Shown here piece after piece: positions 23,125-31,341 of a stretch of DNA of 38,499 nt. The translations under genes were made by a program, and so were the position numbers. Each line of letters begins with the position of its first letter. Positions within the stretch are counted from its first letter, which is position 1. The notes below the pieces were generated by a model, which was not told where the DNA came from, did not search any database, and saw nothing but the letters and a program-made list of their open reading frames with translations. The stretch spans positions 1 to 38,499 of the forward strand of contig CALIKQ010000046.1 in NCBI GenBank assembly GCA_938017975.1. Direction: 5' to 3'. Origin of the DNA: an uncultured Pseudomonadales bacterium. Lineage in GTDB: Bacteria > Pseudomonadota > Gammaproteobacteria > Pseudomonadales > Azotimanducaceae.

Positions 23125-24644
23125 TATTTCTTCTGCCAGTAGGTGTCTTTGAGTATTCGTTTGTACAGCTTCCCCGTTGGATGCCTGGGTAATTCGTCCA
23201 AGAAGTCGATGCTTTTAGGGCATTTTAGGTGTGCAATGTTTGAACGTGTAAAGGCAATGAGCTCTGCTTCAAGCGCAGGTCCGGCCTGCGCGATGTCGAT
23301 GGGTTGCACAACGGCTTTGACCTCTTCACCAAACTCTTCATTTGGGATTCCGAAGACCGCAACATCGGCGACCTTTGGATGGGTTATGAGGATGTTTTCG
23401 GCCTCTTGTGGGTAGATGTTGACGCCGCCAGAAATAATCATGTAGGACTTTCGGTCGGTCAAATAAAGATAGCCTTCATCATCGACGTAACCAATATCGC
23501 CCAGGGTAGAAAAGCCTTGGGTGGATTGGGATTCGGCGGTTTTGTCGGGATCATTAAGATATTCAAAACGTCCTCCCCCCTCGAAGTAGACACCGCCGTG
23601 CTCGAAGGGCGGCAGGGGCTTGCCGGTATCGTCGAGAATGTGGAGCTTGCAATCATTGGCAGGTCTGCCGACGGAGCCCCGATGCTCAAGCCATTCTTCG
23701 GACGTAATAAAGGTTGAACCATTGCCCTCAGTGCCAGCGTAGTATTCAAATATGATGTTGCCCCACCACTCAATCATTTGCTCCTTGATGCTGATTGGAC
23801 ACGGCGCAGCTGCGTGAATCGCGTATTTTAGCGAAGGAAAGTGGTAGCGCTGTTTGACGGATAGATCGAGCTTGAGGAGTCTGACGAACATTGTCGGCAC
23901 CCATTGTGCGTGGGTAATTTGATGTTCCTCAAGCAGCTTTAGCGCTGTTTCAGCATCGAAACTTGGCATCACGACGACCGTACCACCGTAGCGCAACACG
24001 TTCATCGTGAAACCGAGGGGCGCCGCATGGTAGAGCGGTGCTGGGGACAGGTAGCGCGTCTCTGTGTCAAAGAGGTATCTGGTTTGGGCCGCTCTGAAAA
24101 CCGCAGTCTCCTCGCCGAAAGGCTCTTGGAACAGAGGTTTCTTGACGCCTTTGGGACGTCCGGTAGTGCCGCTACTATACAGTAGACTTTGACCGTAGGC
24201 TTCGTCGTCAATAGGAGTGTTGGGTTGGTCAGCCAAGGCATCGTTCAGTAGATCAGCCTCAGGGTGTGCACGATCAAGCATAAAGCACGCTGGTCTGGGA
24301 TTAAGCTTTGGGAGCAAGGCGTCAAAGGTCGATTCGAGATGCGCGGAAGTGATCAGCACGCGTGCGCCACAGTCGTTGACAATGTATTGAACCTCATCAG
24401 CTGAGAGGCGATAGCTGATTGCTGTAAAGTACAGTCCCGCACGTTGCGCACCCCAACAGATAGGGAGAAAGTAGGGATGATTCTCTAGACAAAGTGCGAT
24501 GCCATCGCCTGGTTTAAGTCCCAGGCTGCGCATTAGATGAGCGAATCGGTTCGAGAATGCGTCCAGCTCTCCAAAGCTAATAGTTTGCTTGGTATTCGCC
24601 ATAATAATGGCGGGGTGATCCGCAGGATAGAGACTGGGCTTCAT
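23124..24644 (-). CDS. Acyl-CoA synthetase (AMP-dependent ligase)
   Basis: This 506-residue ANL-superfamily enzyme makes acyl-CoA from acid, ATP and CoA. Motifs are the P-loop-like SLLYSSGTTGRPKGVKKP (about 168-185), YYAGTEGNGS (A5), the hinge DIGYVDDEGYLYLTDRKS (A8 region) and the catalytic lysine in RHPTGKLYKRIL near the C-terminus. It resembles FadD13-like or cyclohexanecarboxylate-CoA-ligase-like proteins. AGAGGACC precedes ATG. Coupled by one-base overlap to the downstream CoA-transferase, it lies 47 bp after the GST gene and all three run on the minus strand. Confidence 0.94.
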   Translation of the reverse strand: MKPSLYPADHPAIIMANTKQTISFGELDAFSNRFAHLMRSLGLKPGDGIALCLENHPYFLPICWGAQRAGLYFTAISYRLSADEVQYIVNDCGARVLITSAHLESTFDALLPKLNPRPACFMLDRAHPEADLLNDALADQPNTPIDDEAYGQSLLYSSGTTGRPKGVKKPLFQEPFGEETAVFRAAQTRYLFDTETRYLSPAPLYHAAPLGFTMNVLRYGGTVVVMPSFDAETALKLLEEHQITHAQWVPTMFVRLLKLDLSVKQRYHFPSLKYAIHAAAPCPISIKEQMIEWWGNIIFEYYAGTEGNGSTFITSEEWLEHRGSVGRPANDCKLHILDDTGKPLPPFEHGGVYFEGGGRFEYLNDPDKTAESQSTQGFSTLGDIGYVDDEGYLYLTDRKSYMIISGGVNIYPQEAENILITHPKVADVAVFGIPNEEFGEEVKAVVQPIDIAQAGPALEAELIAFTRSNIAHLKCPKSIDFLDELPRHPTGKLYKRILKDTYWQKK

Positions 24645-24671
24645 GGTAGCTGGTCCTCTGGCCTTGATGAT

Positions 24672-24690
24672 GCAGGGCTTAGTGCCCTGC
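24672..24690 (-). other. Hairpin right after the GST stop codon
   Basis: Perfect 7-bp arms, GCAGGGC (24672-24678) and GCCCTGC (24684-24690), enclose a 5-nt loop, directly after the GST stop (24691-24693, minus strand). No T tract follows, so it may be an attenuator or mRNA-end protector rather than a full terminator. Confidence 0.45.
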
Positions 24691-25299
24691 CTAGGCTGAT
24701 ATGCCCTTGATGAAAGCTGGCCTATCTTCCAAGCGGCCGATGTAGGCTTTCAGCGCTTCATAAGTTTCAGGCACGCATCCCAAGCGATTCGACATGAAGC
24801 AAGCATGTCCCAGCATGATGTCAGCACCTGAAAACTCGCCAGCAAGGAAATCATGAGTGCTTAAGTGCTCATCGACAGGCGCCAGTGCTCGAGTTAACAA
24901 TTTCTGTGCCTGGGCGAGCGCTTCCTCGGAACGCCGTTCCGGGGGTAACAAAACCGTTTGAACAACAATGGTATTCACGGGTGGCATCACCATGCCTTCG
25001 CAATAATGAAACCACTGTAGATATTTGGGATAACCTGGCTCATCGGGTTTGGGTTTGAGCAGTCCGTCCGTGTGCTTCTCGATAATATATTCGACAATTG
25101 CTCCTGACTCCCAAAGCGTCAGGGGTCCATCCTCCAAGACGGGAATTCTACCCAAAGGGTGACGTGCTCTGTGTGCGTCAGACTTAAGATCCGACGGATG
25201 AAATGCCATCGCGTTCAGCGTGTATTCGAGGCCGAGTTCCTCAAGTAGCCAGACAATTCGGCCTGCTCGAGAATTGGGCGCGTGGTGAAGTATCAACAT
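24691..25299 (-). CDS. Glutathione S-transferase
   Basis: The 202-residue GST has an N-terminal thioredoxin-fold domain with LHHAPNSRAGRIVWLLEELGLEY (Ser or Asn/Arg near residue 10 is the likely glutathione-activating site) and the G-site motif GRIPVLEDGPLTLWESGAIVEYI, in which the cis-proline and Glu-Ser pair are intact. The helical C-domain follows and contains the folding motif HDFLAGEFSGADIMLGH. The start at 25299 has AAGGGA upstream and yields the standard MLILHHA; a longer in-frame version from 25416 would add 39 atypical residues. It lies upstream of the acyl-CoA synthetase and may detoxify electrophilic intermediates. Confidence 0.9.
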   Translation of the reverse strand: MLILHHAPNSRAGRIVWLLEELGLEYTLNAMAFHPSDLKSDAHRARHPLGRIPVLEDGPLTLWESGAIVEYIIEKHTDGLLKPKPDEPGYPKYLQWFHYCEGMVMPPVNTIVVQTVLLPPERRSEEALAQAQKLLTRALAPVDEHLSTHDFLAGEFSGADIMLGHACFMSNRLGCVPETYEALKAYIGRLEDRPAFIKGISA

Positions 25300-25631
25300 T
25301 TTGATATCCCTTATCAGTTCCTGATGCTTGAGTGTATCAGCTAGCCCGCCGTTTAAAAGTCTGAAGTATTCAGAGGCTGGGATACGACGAAAGTACCGTG
25401 CGCCATTGTGGGGCATGATGAAAGGAATGATTCATATCAGTGCACCGAAAGTAGCGCAACTGTCGTAAAACGGCCGGTACACCGATGAATACGCGGGATT
25501 TAGGGTTAAAAAAAGTTGGCCCAGTGTTTGCAAATTCAGGGTTGAAGCGAGCGCGTAGAAGGCCGTGCGAGCGGACCTCCCGAATTAATCGGGCAGGAAA
25601 CCTAAATTGTTCTTATAAATGGAGAAAATCG
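25300..25631. other. Divergent intergenic region (GST / outer-membrane protein)
   Basis: This 332-bp gap must hold the promoters of the divergent GST and TorF-like genes. A small hairpin, CCCGA-ATTAA-TCGGG (25579-25593), lies 39 bp before the latter's start. No gene is supported here; open frames on both strands are N-terminal extensions of the neighbours. Confidence 0.5.
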
Positions 25632-26261
25632 ATGAAAAATCTAGCACGCTTGGCCTTAAGTGGTCTGATTGCAATGAGTGCGCTCGTAACGACCCAAGCT
25701 TCCGCGGAAGTTTCCTACAATATTGGCTTTGTCAGTGAGTACTACTATCGCGGCATCTTTCAGAAATCATCGAGTGCCAGTGCAGGAATCGATTTCGAGC
25801 AAAACGGTTTGTATGTGGGCGCATGGTCGGCAGATGTTGGCGACGGATTAGAAGTCGATCTCTACGGTGGTTACGGCATTGAGACCGAGGCTGGCTTCTC
25901 AGCAAGTTTAGGGTTTACTGGTTACTACTACACCGGTGATTTTGATGACACCTACCAGGAAGTGAATTTGGGTCTCGGCTATGGCATGTTCAGCCTGGGT
26001 TATTCCAGTGGTCAGTGGGATGGCTTCGGTGCCGAAGAGGATTATGACTTCTTGGAAATTGGGTTCGCAACAGACTCTGGCTTCTATGGAACCTATGGTT
26101 CTTTCGGAAAAGATTTTGACGGAGACTATTTCGAAGTCGGGTACGGAACGTCGATCGGGGAATTTGACGTGGGGGTCTCGTACATTCTGACCGATGAGTT
26201 GGGTGATCAGGACGGCGATGAAGCCGAGGCGCTTGTTTTCTCGATCGGGAAAGGGTTTTGA
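25632..26261 (+). CDS. TorF-family outer-membrane protein (Gcw_chp type)
   Basis: The 209-residue protein has a clear Sec signal peptide (MKNLARLALSGLIAMSALVTTQASA, cut near 25). The mature part begins EVSYNIGFVSEYYYRGIFQ, the hallmark of the TIGR02001/TorF group. It continues as alternating aromatic-hydrophobic strands rich in Gly, Tyr, Asp and Phe, ending in FSIGKGF with the terminal Phe needed for BAM insertion. It is a small beta-barrel of unknown physiological role. Purine-rich GGAGAAAATCG precedes ATG 25632. A strong intrinsic terminator follows, so it is monocistronic. The unusual acidity of the strands (DDTYQEVN, DGDYFEVGYG) suggests a hydrophilic surface or cation binding. Confidence 0.9.
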   Translation: MKNLARLALSGLIAMSALVTTQASAEVSYNIGFVSEYYYRGIFQKSSSASAGIDFEQNGLYVGAWSADVGDGLEVDLYGGYGIETEAGFSASLGFTGYYYTGDFDDTYQEVNLGLGYGMFSLGYSSGQWDGFGAEEDYDFLEIGFATDSGFYGTYGSFGKDFDGDYFEVGYGTSIGEFDVGVSYILTDELGDQDGDEAEALVFSIGKGF

Positions 26262-26284
26262 TTCGAGATGACTAGATGACTGTG

Positions 26285-26312
26285 AAAAGGGCGCTCTAGC
26301 GCCCTTTTTTTT
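26285..26312. terminator. Bidirectional Rho-independent terminator
   Basis: A GGGCGCT-CT-AGCGCCC hairpin (26289-26304) is followed by eight T (26305-26312) and preceded by four A. It terminates the TorF-like gene on the plus strand and can also stop the thiamine-uptake operon from the minus strand. Confidence 0.93.
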
Positions 26313-26389
26313 GGCCGTGAACCCGTGGGCTAAAGCACAATCAGTAGGTAGGAAGCGTCGATTTGATATTGCAAGGCGTCAGCGAAGAG

Positions 26390-26968
26390 TCAAGGTTCCT
26401 CTGAAACACGGGCGAACCGAGCCGACATGGACAAGGATTGATCCTGAGCATCGGTTAGCGTCCAATCATAGGTCTCCCCGCCCGCACTGAGCTGCTGCTG
26501 CTCAAGATAGGCTCGAGTGCGCCCGTTTTGATCAATGCTGATAATCTCACTGAGCATTCGGCCTTCTTCAAATCGTGTGGTGTAGTGCAGCACAACGAAA
26601 GGCATGTCTTTGGCGACGAAGATGCCTTTGATTTGGTTTAACGAGGGATCGTAGTACCAGAGTCCACTTGCCTTGAGCTGAGGTGGGCTGCTCCCCACAT
26701 TCAAGGATTCAGAAAACACACTGTTCTGATTAGGTCCCCAACGATAGATCTGCACCGTTTCTTTGGATTGCCAGCCGTCGCTGATATATGGCGAAAAGTG
26801 GGTCATCGGGTTATTCGTGCTTAGGGGTTCGGCGTGGGTCGTGACCGAGAAAGCTGCGAACACTGCGAAGAAGCAAATTCGACAAGTTGTCATTACGGCG
26901 ACGCTTGCTCGCTTGGCATGCCAAAGCGTGGTGAAGGACATGGCTTCTTGTATCAGATCGCGGGTCAT
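26390..26968 (-). CDS. Secreted protein of the thiamine-uptake operon, unknown function
   Basis: The 192-residue product has a hydrophobic export segment TTCRICFFAVFAAFSVTTHA (about 27-46) with cleavage likely after HA, so it is periplasmic. The start ATG 26968 overlaps the pnuT-like stop by 4 bp (ATGA) and follows GAGGAG inside pnuT; inner Met codons at 10 and 26 lack a Shine-Dalgarno, so the long N-terminus seems real. The mature part has repeated Trp and Tyr positions (ISDGWQS, YRWGPNQNSVFSESL, GLWYYDPSLNQIKGIF, YDWTLTDAQ), resembling lipocalin-like or DUF1579-like barrels. I do not recognise the family. The operon suggests a role in thiamine or thiamine-derivative capture. Confidence 0.8.
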   Translation of the reverse strand: MTRDLIQEAMSFTTLWHAKRASVAVMTTCRICFFAVFAAFSVTTHAEPLSTNNPMTHFSPYISDGWQSKETVQIYRWGPNQNSVFSESLNVGSSPPQLKASGLWYYDPSLNQIKGIFVAKDMPFVVLHYTTRFEEGRMLSEIISIDQNGRTRAYLEQQQLSAGGETYDWTLTDAQDQSLSMSARFARVSEEP

Positions 26969-27600
26969 GGCTGATCTCCTCTAGATAAACCTCGAAAAAT
27001 TCTCAACCACTGCCAAAATCCTACAATGACAATCAAGACATAGAGCCCAAAGAGCAGGGCAGTAAAATAAAGCCCTCGATCGAGATAGAGCACAATCGAG
27101 GCTGAGTCTATGACGAGCCAGTAAATCCAGTTTTCCAATACTTTTTGAGTCACCATGTAGGTGGTTAGAACCGCGGCGGTCGTAGTAAATGCATCAAGAA
27201 ACGGCGCTTGACTGTCGGTCTGGATAAGCAACCATCCGAGGCCGCAGGTCCCAGCGGCAATCAGCAAAAGCGCCAGAACATGGCTGCGTACCGACCACCG
27301 GATAATGGATTTTGCAGCAGGGTTATGATCCAAGTTGGATGGCGAACGCCATTGTAAGAAGCCATATCCCGCCATGCCAAGATAGTAAATTTGTAAAGCA
27401 CTCTCTGCGTACAGTCCGACCTCAAAGAATAAGAAAAGATAGATGAGTGTTGATCCAGCTGCTGCTGCCCAGCACCAAAGGTTTTCTCTGACAGCCAAAA
27501 TCAGATAGAGCAACGCGAGAACTACGGCAGTGAGTTCGACTGTCGAAGTCTGACGTAACCCTTCTACGATTGTTGCGATTGCTTCATTCACGGGGGTCAC
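26965..27600 (-). CDS. pnuT: PnuT-like thiamine permease (PnuC family)
   Basis: The 211-residue inner-membrane protein has about seven helices and PnuC-family features: YYLGMAGYGFLQWR near residues 73-86 and NWIYWLVIDSASIVLYLDRGLYFTALLFGLYVLIVIVGFWQW near the end, with the WxxW-type substrate-binding motif. PnuC-type carriers take up nicotinamide riboside, riboflavin (PnuX) or thiamine (PnuT). The operon starts with a TPP riboswitch and a TonB receptor, so thiamine is the likely substrate. The start is GTG 27600, or GTG 27591; neither has a strong ribosome site. The gene overlaps its neighbours by 4 bp on each side. Confidence 0.88.
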   Translation of the reverse strand: MTPVNEAIATIVEGLRQTSTVELTAVVLALLYLILAVRENLWCWAAAAGSTLIYLFLFFEVGLYAESALQIYYLGMAGYGFLQWRSPSNLDHNPAAKSIIRWSVRSHVLALLLIAAGTCGLGWLLIQTDSQAPFLDAFTTTAAVLTTYMVTQKVLENWIYWLVIDSASIVLYLDRGLYFTALLFGLYVLIVIVGFWQWLRIFRGLSRGDQP

Positions 27601-27800
27601 TCGTTTGTTGTAGAGGCCATATCAGGTCGGTGGTGGATCGGTATTGGATTGTGAATCTCGGCGTATGGATACAGTTGAAGATTGAACTTGCTACGCTGCT
27701 GCGTCAATTGTCTCACGGCAATTCGGCGCCGAACGAGCAGGCTCTCTACAACTGGCAGATGATAGGACCCGCTGAATGAGCTGAGATCTTCTAAAGACAC
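27597..27800 (-). CDS. Possible small ORF between receptor and permease genes
   Basis: A 67-codon frame from GTG 27800 ends with TGA overlapping the permease GTG start (GTGA), the arrangement of coupled genes. There is no signal peptide, no recognisable family, and only a distant AAGGA before the start. It could be a coupling leader for the permease, or chance. Confidence 0.3.
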   Translation of the reverse strand: MSLEDLSSFSGSYHLPVVESLLVRRRIAVRQLTQQRSKFNLQLYPYAEIHNPIPIHHRPDMASTTNE

Positions 27801-27833
27801 CCGAGAGGAAGAAGTTTCCTTCGAAAGTGGGAG

Positions 27834-29888
27834 TCACAATTTCCGCTGGCCTGTAAACGAGACGGTCAGACCAATGCTTCTTGGCTCGCCGAATTGAAAG
27901 TAGGATTCGGTGACATAGTCCTTGCGTGGATCGTTGCCAAAGCTGCCAAAGCCGCGGGTGTAAATCGTCTCATTTGTCAGGTTGCGACCCCATATCGAGA
28001 CTCGCCAGGTCTGCCAATCCAATCCGAGAGCAAGGTTCACGGTGGTGAAGGCGTTGCTCCGGGTATCGTGTCGGTCTGAGAAGTAGTAGCTCGCTTTGTG
28101 ATCAATACCAAGACTTGCGAACCGGTTGCCCTGATCGAAACTCAACGTCGAGCTGGCACTCACATTCGGCGCCTGAGCCTGCTTGCGGCCACTAAGGTCC
28201 TCGCCAAACTCATTGATGAATTGATCAAAGCTAGCGTCTAGATAACCGCCCGCAAAACGGATTCGCCAAGACTCAGATAGCTGCGATTCAACTTCAATCT
28301 CCAGGCCTTGATTCCGGCCTTCGGCGGCGTTGCCTAAGAAATTGATGAATTCAGTGCTGCCATCGGCGCGGGCCAGCACCAAGGCGCTCTTGACTTGCTG
28401 GTCGCGTCGGTCTGCATGAAACAGCGCCAATCTAATTCTTGACCTCTGGGTCTGGGCTTTAAATCCAAGCTCGGTTTCGATCAAGGATTCTGAGTCAAAC
28501 TCTCGCAGTGCTTCATCGAGAGTTCCGTCAGTGTTAAAGCCGCCTGCCTTAAATCCTTTGCTCACGCTGAGATAGATTTGTCCGCCGGAATTTAGTGCGT
28601 ATTGCAGACCCAACCGTCCGCCCCACAGTGTTTCTGAGGGATCAAATGTCACTGCCAGAGAGTCATTGAACGCGCGTTGCCGTCGCTCGGCCCTCAACCC
28701 CGCGCTGAGTGTAACCTGGTTGGTAATGGGCAGCGTGGTCTCGGCAAAGAGTGCTGAGGCCTTGTTTGAATAGTCACTGGTATAAGGCGCGGCCGCAAAG
28801 GTATAGCGCCTTAGAAGATCGCTGCGCAGTTCGGTTCGATAGAGGCCCAAGGCCCAAGTCGGCTCGCCGCCGGTCCGCTCGCGGCTAGGCTTGGAGACAA
28901 GGCGCAATTCAGCGCTGTGGTGCGATTGATCTCGGAAGTAATGATCGGTTGATTGGTAGCCGTAGGGGTGAATCCCTACATAGCTCCAGTCCTCGTCATA
29001 GCCATAGCCTAATTTTGAATCACTGGTCGAAGCCAGAAATTCGAGCGAGGCAGTCTTGAAATTACGCTGCAGCATGAACGCCATCGCTTTGGTTTTCTGG
29101 CGGTCAAATCCGGGCTCGTCAGACAAGGTGTTGCGTGTATTGTCTAATGTGAAGGCATCAAACCCATTATCGATGTCCGCGTAAAGCGCTGTGAATTTTG
29201 CCAATAAATGATCGCCCCTTGAGACAAGCTTTAATTTGAAGTGATTCTCATCAATACCATTGGTATCGCTACGGCCCAAAAACCGATTCTGATAATGGCC
29301 GTGAGAAATTTGGCGCCCTATATTCAGTCGCGCGGAAGTTCTGCTGTTGAGGGGTTGATTAAGCGTGATACTTGCCTGTCGTCCATTGTGAGATGCGGCA
29401 CTGGCTGTCACTTCAACAGATGGATCGGGCTCTGGGTCTTTGGTTGTGATCGCGATGAGACCGGCTAGCCCGTTGGCGCCGAAGCGCGTGCCTTGAGGCC
29501 CGCGGAGAACCTCTATTTGTTGGAGGTCATTTAAATTCGCAATGGTTGCAAGCCCGCTGAAATCGATGCCATCGATCATGAGTCCAACGGAGCTGTTTAG
29601 TGGCTCGGCGTACTGACTGCGCTCGCCGATCCCGCGTATTTGAAAAAATCGTGCTCGAGAAGTACCCATGGCATAATTTAGATTGGGAACCAGATTCAGT
29701 AGCTCTTCGAGGTGTGTCGCGCCCCTGGCAAGCTTATCGGTCTCTGCCAGCACGGTGATGCTGGTGATTGTGTCGAGCTCTTCGGAGTTGTGGAAGTCTG
29801 CGCTGACAACGACTTCGGGCAGTTCAGAGTCGCTGGCGAAAAGGGTAGGTGTGCAAACCAGAAGGTAGAAAAAAACAGCTCGGAACAT
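27834..29888 (-). CDS. TonB-dependent receptor, predicted thiamine receptor
   Basis: The 684-residue outer-membrane receptor has a signal peptide ending near TLFAS and a TonB-box-like LPEVVVSADF. The plug contains RGIGERSQY, VGLMIDGIDFSG and LRGPQGTRFGANGLAGLIAITTKDP. The barrel starts near SVEVTASAA and ends with SIGLTVSFTGQRKL, so the C-terminal aromatic lies a few residues from the end. The plug resembles that of IutA-like or FyuA-like receptors, but the TPP riboswitch upstream and the PnuT-like permease downstream indicate thiamine or a thiamine compound as ligand, as in the known riboswitch-controlled TonB receptors of this kind. Confidence 0.93.
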   Translation of the reverse strand: MFRAVFFYLLVCTPTLFASDSELPEVVVSADFHNSEELDTITSITVLAETDKLARGATHLEELLNLVPNLNYAMGTSRARFFQIRGIGERSQYAEPLNSSVGLMIDGIDFSGLATIANLNDLQQIEVLRGPQGTRFGANGLAGLIAITTKDPEPDPSVEVTASAASHNGRQASITLNQPLNSRTSARLNIGRQISHGHYQNRFLGRSDTNGIDENHFKLKLVSRGDHLLAKFTALYADIDNGFDAFTLDNTRNTLSDEPGFDRQKTKAMAFMLQRNFKTASLEFLASTSDSKLGYGYDEDWSYVGIHPYGYQSTDHYFRDQSHHSAELRLVSKPSRERTGGEPTWALGLYRTELRSDLLRRYTFAAAPYTSDYSNKASALFAETTLPITNQVTLSAGLRAERRQRAFNDSLAVTFDPSETLWGGRLGLQYALNSGGQIYLSVSKGFKAGGFNTDGTLDEALREFDSESLIETELGFKAQTQRSRIRLALFHADRRDQQVKSALVLARADGSTEFINFLGNAAEGRNQGLEIEVESQLSESWRIRFAGGYLDASFDQFINEFGEDLSGRKQAQAPNVSASSTLSFDQGNRFASLGIDHKASYYFSDRHDTRSNAFTTVNLALGLDWQTWRVSIWGRNLTNETIYTRGFGSFGNDPRKDYVTESYFQFGEPRSIGLTVSFTGQRKL

Positions 29889-29945
29889 AACAGCCTCATT
29901 TCATAGGTCATTAATCCGGACACAACGAAGGGAGGAGATGTGAGC

Positions 29946-30036
29946 ATCCTTTTCCTACGCCGGTATGATCCGGATCAGGTTCAAGGGTTCGCCGGTTTGG
30001 CATCTCAGGTCTTACGACCACCCCCAAGGTGGAAGC
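29946..30036 (-). promoter_or_regulatory. TPP riboswitch (THI element)
   Basis: On the minus strand the conserved segments appear in order: TTGGGGGTGG, CTGAGATG, ACCCTTGAACCTGATC, CGGATCATACCGGCG and TAGGAAAAGGATGC. The closing stem pairs TTCC near 30034 with GGAA near 29951. It precedes the receptor gene by about 58 nt and should repress the whole uptake operon when thiamine pyrophosphate is plentiful. Confidence 0.97.
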
Positions 30037-30111
30037 AATGATACTGGGTCGAATGCGATAAGCAAGCACAATTGCAGCTTTAGCATGACTGTTTATGGCG
30101 AAGTAGTCGGC

Positions 30112-31338
30112 TTAAAGCGTCTCGAGGGGTTGATTGTCGTTAAATGAATGAACCGGCGCTGGCATTGGATATTTGAGTCCGGTTGCGCAATTGAAAAGCA
30201 GCACTTTAGCGCCAGGTCGTATTCGGCCACGACTGCACTCTCGGATCAATGCAGCTGCTGTTGCAGCGCCCTCCGGACATAATAGGATGCCCTCGGATTT
30301 AGCAATCGAGGCTTGGGTCCTCAATATTTCGGCATCGGATACGGCGGTAGCAAAGCCACCACTGTCTCGGACTGCCTTCAGAATTAGAAAATCGCCCAGA
30401 GCAACGGGCACTCGAATCCCAGCTGCAGCAGTTTGGGCATTGAGCCAAGGTTCAGCATGGTCCAACCCTTGCTCGAAAGCCCGAACGATCGGTGCGCATT
30501 GTTCCGCCTGGACGGCGATCATTTGAGGTCGTCCCTCTCCGATCAGTCCGATGGCTTCAAGTTCATCAAAAGCTTTCCACATGCCGATTAAGCCAGTTCC
30601 ACCGCCGGTCGGGTAAAGGATGACGTCAGGTAACTCCCAATTCATTTGGTCGGCGAGTTCGAAGCCCATCGTCTTCTTGCCTTCAATTCTGTAAGGCTCT
30701 CGTAAGGTTGCGGTATCGAACCAAAGGCCTCTCTCCGCCCCGGCCCTTGCGATCTTCCCGCAATCATTGATCAGACCTTCTACCTTAAAAGTTTTAGCGC
30801 CGTAAAACGCCATTTCCTGCAGGTTGACCTCCGGTGTATCGCTTGGGCAGAAGCACAGAGATTCAATTTTGGCAGCGCTGCAATAAGCGGCCAGCGCGCT
30901 GCCTGCATTGCCATTGGTTGGAATTGCCATCTTGGAGATGCCAAGAGATTTCGCCAGATTTACCGCAAGTGCCAGCCCTCGTGCTTTAAACGACCCTGTA
31001 GGAAGGCGCCCCTCATCTTTGATCAGGACCTGATCCAAATTTAGGGTGTGCGCGAGTTCCCGGCTATCGATGAGCGGCGTAAAGGTCTCCCCAAGGGAGA
31101 TAGGGTCTGCCCTTAATGGAAGTAGTTCTTTGTATCGCCAAAGCGTTGGTCGACGCTCGGCGAGGGCTCGCTTGGAAAGGTTTTTTTTGATCGAGGGGAG
31201 GTCGTACCGAACCAGCAATGGTTTCCCGGCGTCGGAGAGTGTTTGAACAGCATCGGCCGGATAATGCTGACCGGTTGCGCTACACTCAAGATGGGTCACG
31301 TAGTTCTCTAGATCAGGCTTTAATAAATGCGCATCCAT
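30112..31338 (-). CDS. Threonine synthase-like PLP enzyme
   Basis: This 408-residue PLP-dependent beta-family lyase resembles the plant/archaeal-type threonine synthase, with PLP lysine Lys118 in LPTGSFKARG, the substrate/phosphate loop PTNGNAGSALAAYC and the glycine-rich YPTGGGTGLIGMWKAF. The N-terminus keeps the remnant of a zinc ribbon (LECSATGQHY). It should convert O-phosphohomoserine to threonine, but the family also contains dehydratases and cysteate synthase, and no other threonine gene is adjacent. It begins three bases after the amidase gene ends, so the two form an operon. The function is therefore only probable. Confidence 0.8.
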   Translation of the reverse strand: MDAHLLKPDLENYVTHLECSATGQHYPADAVQTLSDAGKPLLVRYDLPSIKKNLSKRALAERRPTLWRYKELLPLRADPISLGETFTPLIDSRELAHTLNLDQVLIKDEGRLPTGSFKARGLALAVNLAKSLGISKMAIPTNGNAGSALAAYCSAAKIESLCFCPSDTPEVNLQEMAFYGAKTFKVEGLINDCGKIARAGAERGLWFDTATLREPYRIEGKKTMGFELADQMNWELPDVILYPTGGGTGLIGMWKAFDELEAIGLIGEGRPQMIAVQAEQCAPIVRAFEQGLDHAEPWLNAQTAAAGIRVPVALGDFLILKAVRDSGGFATAVSDAEILRTQASIAKSEGILLCPEGAATAAALIRECSRGRIRPGAKVLLFNCATGLKYPMPAPVHSFNDNQPLETL

Positions 31339-31341
31339 CTC

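Noticed and set aside
26965-27600. Nicotinamide riboside transporter PnuC
   Set aside because: Family similarity alone would allow it, but the TPP riboswitch and TonB receptor in the same operon favour thiamine.
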